From contig NW_027506890.1 in the NCBI RefSeq assembly GCF_052324685.1, positions 358,890 to 422,889 of the forward strand: 64,000 nt of DNA, in the 5' to 3' direction. The stretch is from Brachyhypopomus gauderio (Eukaryota; Chordata; Actinopteri; Gymnotiformes; Hypopomidae). Positions 13,683 through 34,300 of this stretch are shown piece by piece. Position numbers and translations under genes: made by a program. A model generated the notes under the pieces. That model was not told where the DNA came from, searched no databases, and saw only the letters and a program-made list of their open reading frames with translations. The stretch's first letter is position 1. Each line of letters starts with the position of its first letter.

Positions 13683-14387
13683 ATAGCCGCCATGAAAAAA
13701 ATATACTGATTGATAAGTTTGCAGGAAGTATATGTGAAATATCATTAGATATTACAAGCTCAACACATCCCCAACATCAGGGCAAAATTATATAAATATA
13801 AAACACATGTACATGCACGCACATTCAAAGAGACATATATACTAATTGAAGTTTGCCCTAAGTATATTTCAGCCTTTGCCTTAACTATGACATCATACAG
13901 GCACGTGTCATTATGCTATACAGTGCAAAATATTTGTAAAAATAAAACTTAAATTCAAAGTTGGCATGTTCTTCTTTTATGTGTACATCTACTCAGATAA
14001 TCTCTGTTCACCTTTACCGTATATTGATAATGTTATTTTACAGATTTGGTGAGTTCTTAAAGACCTGTGAGTGAGATTAGAGCTTAATCACCTATGATGA
14101 GTAGAATAAGCAAGAAATAACTAAAATAATCCAGTAAGTTGATACTGAAGTCCATTTTAAAGCTATTTTTTTCATTCAAATGGAGGACATTTACTCCTAT
14201 TCCATATAGCAATGTTTATCTACTATTGCTAAGTTTCAAAACCTGCTGTTTGTCCACCATGTTTTCTGTGTCAGTACTACACTGGAGTTTATGCTATGCA
14301 GTACCTTTTACCTGTAATAATACACTGGCATTCATTTATAAGCATCTGCTCACAAGGTGGCACTAGTCCCAAAAATACCTGAAAGGA

Positions 14388-16304
14388 TCATGAGGGGCAT
14401 TTGATGTTACAGATATCACCTGACTGAAACAGATGATATACATTGACCAGGGGAAACATAATGACGGATCCCACCAAAGAACCAGCCTGCGCTGCAGCTC
14501 CACACCACACGAGGGCAGTATGGCTCTGGTCCCTTAGAATGACACCAACCATCACCTTCACATAGGAGAGCAGACCCGTGAAGAAAACCCAGGATAGTAC
14601 CTAAAAGTAGGCAAAGCATGTGTTTGGCTCCCTTGGTCTTTAAAGACTTGGTCAATGTTGTTATTGAGGTAATGCCTCAAAACAAAGTGTTGAAGAATGC
14701 AGAAACACCTGATAGTAAAAAGTAATTAAAGCTGATTAATCATGATCAGATATCAATCACATATCCTTGTATCACAATGACTGAATGGTGCAAAGGCTAA
14801 CATGGAGATTTATTAAATTAAGTAGGAGACGCTAAATTGAAGGTTTTTGTGATTGTTGCCAGATTGCAATCTTATTACCATCATTTAAAAAAAGAATGAT
14901 ACATACATAAAGAATGATACAAATTGGAATAATCTCTGGGTTTCGCTGATTAATTAAGTACAATGAAAAATCCTGCACACTTACAATTGCAGCTTCTCCA
15001 GCTGGGGAGTCTTGCAGCAGTGGGCAGGGGCTCATGGATGCCATTGCCATGTTATACCCACCGAAGCCAGTCCCCAGCAAACACAAGACACCCAGGAACA
15101 CCAGCGAACTAGAGACATAACCCCACGCATGCAAACATTAGTTCACAACGTTCATTCGGCGTGGCTCAAATGTTGACATCGACCACGTTGTTATCTGAAC
15201 AACAATGTGACTGAAGGGAAGTCACATTAAAGCCCATGTTGGAGTTGGGATTAGAAAAGCCCTGTACAATATTTTCATGATATCATACCGTTTGGGAGCA
15301 AACATGGCGATAACGCAGGCCACCGGGTTAGCAACTGAGGCCAGTGCAGCTGATAGGTGATAGGCCAGACTGCCGTAAGGCATGCAGGAGAACGTCTGCA
15401 CCGACGGCAGCAGCCCGTTGGTGGCGCCATTTGCCCACACCACCATGAAATAGACAAAGGCCAGCTCACAGGTGGTGTAGAATGGCTTCACTACCAGCGG
15501 CCTTGACGAGTGGCTCTCATCACCCTCTTGGCCATTTGTTGTCAGGTTGCTTGATGCAGGGTTTTCCAAACCCCCACACACTGATGTGACGGCACCTGGT
15601 TCAGGCACCAGATGCTCAGCAGAGCTCTCGAAAGTCCGAGGGACCCGGTCCAGCATGGCAAAAGCACCGAGACTCACCACCATCATGACTGCCAAAAAGG
15701 AGAAGAAGACCTCTGTGGAGAAGTTGGGTGGGAGGTATTGAGTCTCAAACGCAAAGCTTTCAGCGTCAGAGTGTGAAAGGTTATCCATTATTTGGGAGAT
15801 GTTGACACACTTCGACATCCCAACCCCCTGCATCAGAGCTATCAGACCAGGCACAAAGCCACTCAGTCCTTCACCAATGAAGTATGTAGTGATGTATTTG
15901 GCTGGGAGCTGCATCATGAAAGGCAAGAAAGTGACAGAGGAAGTGCAGTCGACCATGGCGAGGAAGAACATGAGGATGAAGAACGCTGTGCTCCTGCATT
16001 CACCCAAAACCACCGTGGTCTTCCTCCAGAACACTGTCAGGAGGATGCATGCTAGGACACCGAGTGTCAGTACCAAATAGATCACCAGGTTCTCCCGCAG
16101 CCTTCCTGGAGAGAGCTTGTGCACGAGTGTGACCAGAAGAGGACCGAGATTGGCCAGCTGGATGATGACTGTGAGGTAGGATGGTAAGTCCCAACCCTCT
16201 GGCAGAACATTGACCATCAGCGGTAACTCTACCCACATCCCATTAATGGCCACCCAAGAACCCAGGCCAAAAGCACAGGCCAACACGTGAACATACAGCG
16301 TCAT
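14388..16304 (-). CDS. slc52a3: Riboflavin transporter, RFVT3-like (three coding exons)
   Basis: Plasma-membrane riboflavin (vitamin B2) carrier of the SLC52 family. Three coding exons join in frame: 16304-15289, 15108-14985 and 14600-14388, giving 450 residues plus stop. Human RFVT3 is about 469 residues, so the model is full length. Exon 1 opens with [17 protein letters not shown] and carries the family blocks [37 protein letters not shown] and GEGLSG. Later blocks are [23 protein letters not shown] and [16 protein letters not shown], then [15 protein letters not shown] in the last exon; the protein ends NIKCPS. Many long hydrophobic segments fit the roughly eleven-helix fold. N-glycosylation sequons (NIS, NLS, NFS) lie around residues 165-200. 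Splice sites read CG/gtatga, ctctag/T, ATT/gtaagt and ttttag/G. The ATG at 16304 is chosen because it matches the family N terminus. Any 5' UTR exon further right was not identified. The a3 rather than a2 assignment rests on GYNMAMA and CTSSVTF and is less certain than the family. Confidence 0.93.
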
Positions 16305-19300
16305 CTTGAGATGTAGACAGCTGAGACAGCTGTGAGATTTCAGGGAAAGTAGACAGTTTGGAAATCCAGATGCCTTTTGTGTGTTTTGTTTGTTTGTTTG
16401 TTTTCTTGTTTGTCTCTGGGATATCAGAACAACATCTGTTGAAAAAGAAAAACAGGAGATAAATAAATATTAACAACAAAACCCTAAAGGGTTTTATAAA
16501 GAATAGAAGCAAGTGATGAAGACACAAAGCATCCCTGGTGACCCAGAGGACACTGTACAGATGCTTAAGCTGTTCAGAGAGAACAAACTGTAGTTGCTAC
16601 TAAGACAGAGGAGACAGATAGCTTCTATAATTAGAACCAGAGAGACAGAGCCCTGGTGTCAGAAGAACACTGGAGATGTTACTTACAACTTCTAACTTAC
16701 CTGCACAACGACAAAAACCAACCATAAGGGATCTGTGAAAGCACTAAACAGGGTGCATTTGTATCAAAAAGTCTGTAATTGCTTTCAAGTGAGAAATACT
16801 ATGCTTATAGTTAGTGTTATATTGCAGAAGGGTTTTACTTTCCAGTATATGAAGAAGTAAATAGTAGCAAATGTATATGGTTGGATCTACTGCTTATTCT
16901 GTCTCTTGGCTAAGGATTACAACATATTTCTATCATTACACTCATGAAATAAGGAAAGAGAAACCCGCATAAATCATGCTATTATCAGACACTCTAACAG
17001 ACTGTGCAAATTAATTCACAGTTCAATAAATAATAATAATGATAATTGTTTTCTTTCATTTTCTTGTAATTGTTGCCTTTGAGGTTTCAATTAGGTCATT
17101 TCTAATTCAGAAGAATTGGATTTTTCAACACAATATGCGCTGAAGTATCTGTGTTGATATTACCTGCTTTTGTTAAGACTGCAGTTCTGTTGTCTCCTGC
17201 ACACTCATGAATGATTAGTCCCATTTACAACACTTGGGTTCAGCATGTTTCACAACACACTACTAATGTGGACTGGTGTAAAAAGCCATGTTGTTACCGG
17301 TACAAAACTAGGTCAAAAGGGCACAGGTAATAGATGCTGCCGTTTTATCCATCGTATTGAAGTTAAATGTGTTATAGATGCCTCTCCTTCATTACTGATT
17401 AATCCAGGTCACACTATACATAGGCACCCTTAGATACTACACAAGGTTGGTGGATTGCAGACAAGTGTATCATTTATTACAGGTCCACACAAGAATTAAA
17501 ATTGTGTGCACAACAATTGAAGAGAAAAGTTGTATTTGGAAACTGAGCCACTGAGGACCGAAAAATGTGTGCACATTTCAAATAAGTGACTAAATTATCT
17601 GCTGGTTCTGGTCAGCCTCATGATAAAAAAAATGGATTTTCATATCTTATCAGTATATTTGTTTTACTACATCTGATGAATTGCTGACTGTGTGTATTTT
17701 AGTGTTTCTTTAAATATGCACTTAACAAGAAAGTCAGGCAAAGTTATTGGCATTAAAACATTTTAAATATTTGAACTTCAATGGAAAACTGGGTTTTTAA
17801 ATATTATAGAGAGAATTTGGGTGTGGCAAAAAACATAGCGAAGGGAATGAAATTTCTCACAGAATTCTATGCTGTGTAAGTAATGTTTTTGTCTTAAGGA
17901 AGAATCCGAGGTCATATACAGTACTATCTGAACTTTGAACATACTGGAATTTGACCCACACGCACAGTCAAGCACGACATAACAATTCAGATATTTTACT
18001 GTATAATATTAAGAAAGCACTAAGTAAAGCATTAAGATTCCCAATAAACCATCAACGTTTTCATCTCATCATCCAATAGTGTATGATTCTACTACTCACG
18101 GTCTGTGGCAGTCTAAGGTTTTGACCCCCTTCCGTGCAACGTTCTCACTGGACACATGGCACAGGCAGCTGAGCAGAGGTCACAGTACAGCGCTGGCTTG
18201 TGCAGTATCTGAGACAATATCACATGAGTGCATGACACCGTCATGTTTTTAATCAGTGTTACAGGGAGGGAAGTGAGAACCACTAGAAAGTCACCACAGC
18301 CTCATGTCAGCAGGACTGGAGAGGCTGCATCTGATTTCACTTCTGGGTTAACATTTATTTCCTTCATTATCTTTTTACCTTAGAGCTCTTTTTTCAAGCC
18401 AGGAAAGGTTCGTGCCTTACTTGTGCTTAAGAGGGAAGTTGGTGCATTGAAGTTTTTGTACAGGTTGAGCTAATTTCACTCACTTTATAGATGAGGCAAC
18501 AACTTGGGGCCAGTTGCCTATTAGCAATATGAACCCTTCAGTGGGCCCTATAAGAGAACCAACTATAATGTCCACAGAGGGAGGAAATGCATCCCAAAAC
18601 CACTCGAGAAACTACAGCATTATAAGCAATGTCCTCAAATTTGGAAACATTTAAAAAATATGAATAATTGAGATGCTTAAACCGAATGTGTGCAGTTTAA
18701 AACTAACAATACATCATCGTGGATGCAGGGGTTGCAAGTCAAGTCACAGGAATGCTAGTAAGAATATAAAGACTAAAATAAGTCTCATGTCAGTGCTCAT
18801 CACCAGAGCTTCATCCTGCTGGACACGCTTCTGATGTGAAGGGAGCTCTCCAGTTACACTACAGCTGACCTTTGACCTTGCTTTAGTCATAATATTGTAG
18901 ATTGCTGTTCATTTGACTGCTTGACTGAACAGAACTGTTAAGATTTACTGATAAACCTAACAGTTATAATTTATTCAACAAACTCTTAGAAATGTTCCTT
19001 CATTTGATCTATTGTTTTTCCCCCACTATATGTGTGTGTTCATACATAGGTGTATGTATATATTCATATATATGTGCTGTGTAACCATACATTCATATAC
19101 ATACACATATGTACGAAATGTCCTTTTTCTTTGAAAACATTGTGAACTTTAACTTAAAGTATATGTAAAGTATGAGTGTGTGTACAATGGTTTTAAACAC
19201 TATTGTCCTAGTAACGATTGTAACCTTTCCGTGTGCCATGTGGGGTTTACAATGACATGGATATCACATCAAATTAACACTCAAATATTCTGTAAGACCT

Positions 19301-19906
19301 GGAACACAGACAGCAAAAATGTTGTTCCATCAGCATTATTATTTAAAAACTGAATTATTTCCTAAATCTGAGAAAATTGCTATTTTGGCTTACCTGGAGA
19401 ACTGTTTTTGAAATTGTTTATTGAATTCCTTTTGTCTAAATCAAGTTGACACTTGCACAACACATTAATGCAAGCCATAATAGCTGACGGTACTTTCTTG
19501 GCCTTAATGGTTCTGCCAGAATATGTAAATTTGCCCATGTTAAACACAGTCATTTCAAATGCAAAAATGAAGACTTCACTATCAAACATTACAATGACAT
19601 TACAAAGCTGAAAGCTTAGCAAGAAACGAGCTTTCATGTGAAAATGATGAAATACAACCACAGGACACACGCAATAAGATTATTTATGTTATAGTACAAT
19701 ATGAATTTATCAACAAACAATACAAAAAAAAGATTAGTCAGATGAACAATATTAAAATTAACTGTCCTAAGATGAACCAAATAACCAACCAATCACACTT
19801 ATCTTCTGTGGTCCAACCAGAGTTCAAAAAATGAAAAAAGGGGAGGGGCCATTGTGGCCTGAGGAGTTGAGGCATGAGTTCATTCCAGATGGTGTGTGTG
19901 GGTGTG

Positions 19907-19941
<35 letters not shown>

Positions 19942-20103
19942 CAAGGACAAATGAGAGGACTAAGATGCAGAAAGGGAGGGATAAAAACACGAATACAAAT
20001 GACAAGAGGAGGAAGAAAAAGCAAGATAGGTAGAGGATGTGTGTACGTGTGTGTGTACACGTGTGCCGTGTGTGTGCGTGTGCATGTATGGTACAGTACA
20101 GTC
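16305..20103. other. slc52a3 upstream region and ube2v1 3' flank
   Basis: AT-rich sequence without recognised exons. Minus-strand AG acceptor-like sites near 16420 could precede a 5' UTR exon of slc52a3, but none can be fixed. A (GA)n tract sits at 19908-19939. The right-hand end is probably ube2v1 3' UTR. Confidence 0.5.
19417..19422 (-). terminator. Candidate poly(A) signal for ube2v1
   Basis: AATAAA on the minus strand about 0.68 kb past the ube2v1 stop. The intervening sequence has no recognised exon apart from a (GA)n tract at 19908-19939. A 3' UTR of this size is plausible, but transcript data are needed. Confidence 0.35.
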
Positions 20104-26984
<6,881 letters not shown>

Positions 26985-27006
<22 letters not shown>

Positions 27007-27110
27007 CTTATAAGTAAATAGTGAACGGGTGCGCGCACGTACCATGCCTGGGCTCAAATCACGCAAAACCCGTCAAACGGCGCAAAATGCGCGGGCACGA
27101 CAAGACAATA
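26985..27110 (-). promoter_or_regulatory. Probable ube2v1 promoter / first-exon region
   Basis: CpG-containing sequence surrounds the first coding exon, including AAGATGGCGG across the start codon (YY1-like core) and a GC-rich stretch just upstream (27025-27105). There is no TATA box at the expected distance, which fits a housekeeping gene. This is inferred from composition and position only. Confidence 0.45.
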
Positions 27111-27342
27111 TATTTCGGATACATGTATGAACGCTTACAATATTTATTATTGTTCTTACTTAACTTAGAACTTTTTGTAAACTGTCGTGCATACTCTATT
27201 CATATTCTGTAGGAGACAATAATTAGACTAGGAGCGATCAGATCCAGTACTGAAAACGTGGCCCAAATTCTTGCCTTAAATCACCTGATGCACTTTATGA
27301 AGGGAAAGATGATCAGTTGTTGATCAGGTGTGGTGATGATAG

Positions 27343-27520
27343 CAGATGTGTCAATTCCAGGTTCAGAAAGTAAAAGTCCTCACCAGGATTTTGCTCAGGC
27401 TTCCTGGATTGTGTTGATTCCGCTAATTTAACCTGGATTGCACTAATTAGAAAATCTAGCAAGCTTGAGCAAAATCCTGGTGAGTACTTTTACTTTCTGA
27501 ACATGGAATTGACACCTCTG
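27343..27520. mobile_element. 178-bp hAT-like MITE with long terminal inverted repeats
   Basis: The left end starts cagatgtgtcaattccag and the right end is its inverted partner, closing with gacacctctg. The arms match over roughly 55 nt (through gttcagaaagtaaaag and accaggattttgctca), with a short spacer of about 65 nt. The CAGxxGTGTCA start is typical of hAT-derived nonautonomous elements. The flanking 8-mers gatgatag (27335-27342) and ggtgatcg (27521-27528) agree at 6 of 8 positions, compatible with an old target-site duplication. It sits in the short spacer between ube2v1 and the inferred end of the peds1 transcript. Confidence 0.75.
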
Positions 27521-27579
27521 GGTGATCGTAATGAAAGCTTACAACGAGTTACTCATCCATGTCGCCTATGAAAACACAC

Positions 27580-30500
27580 TACAACTAGAGATATCTCTCA
27601 GTTTATTACTTTCATTATAAATATAATGTATACATGGTAACATTACAGTCTTCCTAATGGGAGACAACAGAAAGGCATTAAGGCATTGTTTTTTAGCATT
27701 TTAGTTGACCACCAGAAAAACCCACTTAACCCCAAATCACATCAGAATTGGCAACCTGGAACAAAAACTAAATTCCAATAACTTAACAGATTTCGAGGTG
27801 TGAGGCAATATCACAGTAGACTGTGCCAAAGACACAAAGTACCTGCAATAAACTGTTTTCCTCTGCACTTCAACTCAACAAATATAAACATGTTAGATGG
27901 GTCATAGAAAATCTAATGGACAGTAAATGCAGCCGACCCCTTTAACCGTTTCAGATTAAATGCATCCATGTTTTACAATTTAAAACATTCATAAGCGTAC
28001 GAGTGAAAACCAACAGAAAGAAAAATCCCCATTACAAAGAGCCACATACGTATATTAGAGCAGATCCAGAAGTTCAAGCACCTTCACTTAAAGCAATCAC
28101 CCAACACACCTTCTGCACACTACAATAACCAACGTTATGACACTTCATAGGCAAGTCGCTCAAGTTTCTGCAGGTTTAACTTCCCAAGTGAGAGATTTAC
28201 AGGCTCATAGTTAAACACCACACTGCAACACATGAGCTCTCAAGTCATTTATACATCATCACAACTAAAGGGCCGTCCTGTAATCTTTTCCCCCCAGTGT
28301 TAGCATGTTGGCATATAGGGAATCTAGTGGGCAATGATTCACCATAAAATATTGCTGAACATCACTATTTATAGCCTAAAGATCAAATACACCACTAATA
28401 GAACACTTAACATCTCTATTATTATTATTATTATTATTAACTATTGATTTTTCTCCAATTGGAACAGTGATGTCAGAGATATGTTAGGAAGTTTCTACAA
28501 GTGCCAAAATTCAACATTTAATTGCACCAATACATAATAGACCCAGTTCTGCGGTCTCCCCCAAATCAGCAAACCCATTTCTGTATAGTGAAGGGACCTT
28601 CTCTGTGAAACGGAAGTGCTTCTGTGACAGTCATGGAATGCTGAATCATTCAGCTCCCCATGGTTTACATTAACACCAGTGTAAACACACTATAGCATGA
28701 CAAACAAGTATGTTAAATTACACCAAATAATTTTCAAATTATAAAAAGGACCACTTTCACAAACATAAACCCATTAGAAAAAATATCCTTCACAACAAAT
28801 AGAAAATATAATAAATACACATATATAAGGGTTTGGTGTACATAGAATTTCACAAATCTTCCACCTTTTTAATCAGTCGGTCTGATTGGTGCCATTGGTT
28901 TCCTGGCAAGAGACTAATGAATTTAAAAATAATTTACATTACTGTAGAAACCACTGATAATTGTTCTGGTGCTCAATTGTAATTTGTAAAAAGAGGTAAG
29001 GGTGACCTTTACTATACCTTTTCAAATACTGACCTATCACATATTCTAACAGAACTAGTTAAATAAAATGATGTTTTGTTGGGTCCTTTTGGGGGGAGAG
29101 GAATCAATGTGATTTGGTAGGGCTATTCAAGAACATTCTGTTAAAGCCATAGAGGAGATATAAAGCTGGAGAATACAAGATGGCACACCTAAAACATTTG
29201 ACCATGTGATGTTTAAAAACGCAATTAATTGCAGTGCTTCAAATATAAAAGCTTATTTATCCAACAAAGGTAGATATCCACCTCAGTCACCATTACCAGA
29301 GATCAGGGTTGTTTAATTGAACATTTAAAGGGTAGTGCTAACCCCACAGAGAAGCATGTGAATCCTCTGTAGAGGATCCCTAGTTAAAGGTGTGGGTATT
29401 GGTGAAAGAAGTGGAGGTCTACCGAGTTGGAGGAAATGCCAATAAACCTTTTTGGTGACGACAAAGTGTATTAATCTAATCTCAATTGACTGCATCTGTA
29501 CCATATGGTCAAAATAAATAATTTTAACATGCCCATTTTAGTATAATGTCCTTAAAATGAAACATTTATAATGGGAGTCTATGGGCAGCTGCTACTTAAA
29601 AAGCCACAGAAATTAATGTCCAGTGAAATTACCCATACACACCAGATGCAGTCGATTGGGATTAGGTTGACATGGTTGAGTATTCCTTTAACAAGAAGGC
29701 TTTCCGCATGACAAATATAAACCAATATGTACATACATTACTATAACAAATGCTGGATTCATCTGTATGTTTAAGCTTTTCTAATTCAAGCATCTCTGGT
29801 GCATTTTTATGGAAAATACTAAAACTATTGAACAGTTTCACATTGTGCAGAAGTCATACATATAAACAATTATCCTAATTGGCAGACATATTGAAGCTCT
29901 CAAGGAAAATTAATTTTTATATCATATAAACTAACAGATTAAGATAAATGGCTGTTCTAGTAAATCAGCATCACTTGATGGATTTTGATGTTATTCAAAA
30001 ATACATAAATACAACAGTGTAAATGATTCATTGTCCAGTTAGGGAGCCATTATAAATGGCTTTAGAGCAAGCCGTGTGACCACATATGAGTGTTAATGGG
30101 TATATGTAACCATAACACTAAAGTTACCTCTAAAGTTAAGAATCCTCCATACTGAAATTATATGCTTTGGAATGACTAAATATGCCCAAACTGACCTAAA
30201 CATCTGCACTGCTCACATGGGCAAATAACAGTGCTTTTAACATCTGGGCACTTAACAGAAGAAAGCAAATTAATATTACAAAATGCCTTAGTCAATGGGT
30301 CTGCCATGCCTATTTATATTTAGCACATAATTTAAGAACAGACAAATATTCATATGTAACTGAGCCTGTACAAATCTTTCCTATGAAACAAATTGGCTTA
30401 AAGCATGTTTTTATCTTATGGTACAGGTAAGATCAATAAATCTTACCATGATGAGTCAATGGCTAAATCGAAATATGACCCAGAGCAAATGTAAGCCATT

Positions 30501-31366
30501 TCACTTGGTCGTGTTGTGTGTGCAGCTGTGTGTGTCTCGAGTGTAATGATTACAAGGCATAAGCTAAAGGCCTGGCACGGAGTATACCTGGAGTGTGTCA
30601 TAGTGTGGCGTGGGTGTGGAGTGCCTCTGTCTCTTCTGTGAGCGCTGCACAAAGGAAGATGTGCCTAGGAAAGACTGCATGTGCAACTGCCATTTCTGTT
30701 CAGACACCAGAAACAGGTCAAGACATCAAATGTCGGCCCTCCGTCGCCATGAGCCCACGTGTCCCTTTACAAGTGCTGTGGGGGGACAGTTTCCTCCCAT
30801 TAGCCTATAAACAGTGAGGGGTAAGAGGCTCATATTACACTCATCAGCCAAACTTTTGAAACGAGACCAGCCAACCTGTAATGATCTGGAAACAAAAAAA
30901 GGCAGAGCATCTTTAAAAAAAAAGGCATCTGTTTAAACTGAAATGCACTTCTGTTCAAGTAGTTAAATGTGGATCTTCCAGGGTTTTTTTTGCACTTTGA
31001 AAGAGTTCTATACGTTTATGTTGAGTTTTTTGACAGGGCTTTTGTTTGGATGATTTATACCCAAGGGGGTTAAATGGCTTCTCTGAATTCAAATCAAATC
31101 TGAGAGCAAAATGCTCCTACATAAGTACTTAGCAGTATTGCTTTTGAGCACTCTATTGAGTTCCCTCCTCCTTTCCTCTTTGTGGGCTTGGAGTTTTTGG
31201 AGCATTTTTGCTGTCCATTCAGTCTCAGGTCAGGTTGGCAAGCTTTCATTGACTCCACTGCTTCAGGAGGCAGAAGAGAATAGAATGGGGAAGAAAAAAA
31301 AGATGGAGGCCCGTCCCCTGTGCAGATGGGTGAGGTAGGAAAGGGAAGCGTAGCACCACCCTGAGG
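27580..31366 (-). other. Probable long 3' UTR of peds1
   Basis: This stretch follows the peds1 stop. It has few simple repeats, many in-frame stops in all frames and no recognised exon. The first canonical AATAAA I find on the minus strand lies at 27607-27602 and is followed by a GT-rich stretch (ttgtagtgtgtttt), a good cleavage context. If used, the 3' UTR is about 3.8 kb and ends some 570 bp before the ube2v1 start. A Cys-rich open frame on the opposite strand (30593-30810) is discussed in the findings. Confidence 0.5.
27602..27607 (-). terminator. Candidate poly(A) signal for peds1
   Basis: AATAAA on the minus strand with a GT-rich element 20-35 nt downstream. No other canonical hexamer in the correct orientation was noticed between here and the peds1 stop. 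Confidence 0.5.
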
Positions 31367-34300
31367 TTACTGGGTCTTCTGGGCCCACTTCAGGTCATCA
31401 GATCTGGGTTTCTCTCCCGTGACACCCTGTATGATGTCCTCCAGACTCCTCCAGAAGCCAAGTTTCTCCAGTGGGTAGTTCAACCAGCCTGGACTCACAC
31501 ACAAGCACACACACACAATTTCAATAAACACACATTTTTTTTATCCTTCAATGGCATAGATGCTGTCCATGTCTCATTTAACACGAAAGCCCGTGTGGAC
31601 GCGTGCGCATTTGCTCACCGGTGGTAATGCAGAAATAAGTCTCGTGAGGTGCTACATGGTGTACTCTGTGGTGTTTGCGAGGGAGGATGATGTGCAAGTC
31701 CTGCAGGAGGATGACCCATCGTGGCAGGCCAAAATACGTGTGCGACCACTTATGGATCTGATTGGTCAGCGTCACAAAGATGGCCAGAGCAAACAGATAG
31801 CAGTACCAGGGGTAGACTCGATAGAGCTCCACTGGAAAACAAAGAAAGGAAGAGAAACAATGACAGAGAGAATAGATGGGACACAAGACAAGAACCACAC
31901 GCAAGTCAGTCCATGATAAAAATGGTGCAAGTTAAAATGTTCTTTTAAGCAAGATCTGAAATCCTAAGAGGCAGGGAGGGGCCCGAGACAAAGCCTCTGG
32001 CCAGCTGTCTTACCTGGGCTTAACGTGTGAAAGTTGAAGGCCATGTTAGCCAAGGGAACAATAGTTAACATGCAATTATCACCATTTGTCTCAATGAAAT
32101 CATGTCGGGTGATAGCAGTGGGATCGATGTGATGTTCTCGAAATGGCCGGATGAAGGCCTAGGAAAGGGGCAGAGAGAAGACAGAAGTCCTAACGGAATC
32201 TTAAATATTTATTGTATCCCAAAATCTTGAATGATTTAAAACAAAATGCAAAACACACTTTGTTACTCTTCTATGCAGCTGTTAAGGCTATTTTACTGAG
32301 AGCCGTTTTACTTTGAAATAGCCCTTATAAATTCCACTGTCGTTATGTGACTTTTACAGTGCAGATGTGAATACATGGGTAGGTTTGAAAAGTTAAACAA
32401 TTTCCAATCCTTCCCCGTACCTTTCCAAAGATAGGCAGATCCACGGACCCCCACGTGTCAGCACCCCAGTGAACCAATCCAGATGCAAAGTCTGCCGTTA
32501 AGATTCCCGCTACTATGTTTTCACACACAGATGCAGACGTAAATGCACACATAAGCAAAATGACACAAATGAATAATAATACAAACAAAAGTCTACTTAA
32601 TAATAAAATTTGGTCATCTATTTTAGATGTTTTTACATTTTGCACCCATTTGATCTTCAGGACAGTTCAGTCATGTTAGTCCATGATGATATGTGTCTGT
32701 GTGATACTCACCAGTTCCCAGGAGGATGTACCAGATATGGCCCAGGTGGAAGAGAGTGATGAGATGAAAGAAGTTAAAGGCCATGAGTGCAAAGCAAAGA
32801 ACAACACTGATCCACTCCTGGCACCTCTTACCTACCCAAGGAAGAGGGAAACATGAGAGAGTGACAGTGAGAAAATCCCTCAAACCACAAAACACACACA
32901 AACCAGCTTAAACATCCTGCCTCTGTGATGTTTACATCACATTGTTTCAGTAGCAAGTTTACATAGAAATACAATTTCTGTATTCGTGTACGCAAAAGCT
33001 GTTCACAGCTGTGGGCATGCACGTACGTGTGGGCGTGCACGTACGTGTGGGCGTGCGTGCACAATTCTGCTGGGACAACGCCTTGGCACTGAAGACTGTA
33101 ATTTGATTTCTGTGCATTCCCTTTACTCCTTCTCGCTCATTGTTTGAGGACTGAGGATTGTTTAGCTACTGTAGATACATAAAGACCAATTCATAGCCCA
33201 GCACGCGTGATCAGGTCATTGAGAGCTCCTCCCACTGGAGTTATCTGTACTGCCCTCGCCAGCCAGACTGTGGCCACATCAGTCCATGCGCCGCTAGGCA
33301 TGGAAAGAATTAATCAACTGGCTTTTGCTCTTGCACTCTTACTGGAAAGACTCACTGTTCTGTGTTCATTCCTGCACAATCAGAGCGTGAAAGTCAGACC
33401 TTTCACATTCTGCTGCCTGGTGACCTTTTCCATAACTGCAAAACATCTGAACAAGGAAAAAGATGTTTCAAAGCCCTGCTACTCTTCTTATACGCTGCTG
33501 CGCCTTTCATTTCTACCACAAAGGGGTAAACACTGGAAACCTCTGTGCAATGCCAAAATTCTGGTTTGAACTATTGCCTTCATCACAGGCACAGCTAGTG
33601 AGACCATGAACCTGGGACACTCCACACCACCATAGCCCAATTCATTATTTCATAATAATGCATTTTTGCATTTGTGATGTTACATGTGTTTGCTACACAG
33701 TAACCTACTTTTTGCAGTTTCTGTTTAAAAAAAGTCTCTAAATCACACCTGGTCATTAAAAACCTGTCATACACAATAATGCACTGGCCCGCCTCCTGCC
33801 AAGTGATCTACGAGGCTCTTCGTGAACTTTAGGAATCGATACTCAGGATATAAACACCTCAATGCAAATTGTAAAAGATATTCTCCAGTAAACAGTACCG
33901 CCACGGTACACAGCGCTCCCCGTGTGAACGCACACGCCTCTCACAACTTTCACATGGAAGTGAAACAGCGAGTGTGAGCAGTCTAGTCGGTTCCAGGACA
34001 GCTGCGTGATGATGACTCAACTCCGGCTGAAAACACGAAGATGGCGAAACCTCACGATCATAATTCATACAGCCAGACAGATTTTATTTCCCACACCGGT
34101 ATATTTAACAGACATGTCCGCGCGGTACTGGCACTACTGGGGGTTTAACTAGTTAGCGAAGCGAGCTAACCAGACAGCCAGTTCACCTACAAACCATACG
34201 TGGCTCTGGCTCCTATTTTGAACAGTGTCAGGTTAAATCCGCGCCCTAAACTATCCCAACTACCTCTACCTCACTCCGGTGTAATGAACCGCTAAATGCT

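Noticed and set aside
16000-16236. Open frames on both strands inside slc52a3
   Set aside because: Other-frame shadows of the transporter exon.
27343-27520. Long hairpin considered as a microRNA precursor
   Set aside because: Terminal CAGxxGTGTCA, arms of about 55 nt and a near 8-bp flanking duplication fit a MITE much better.
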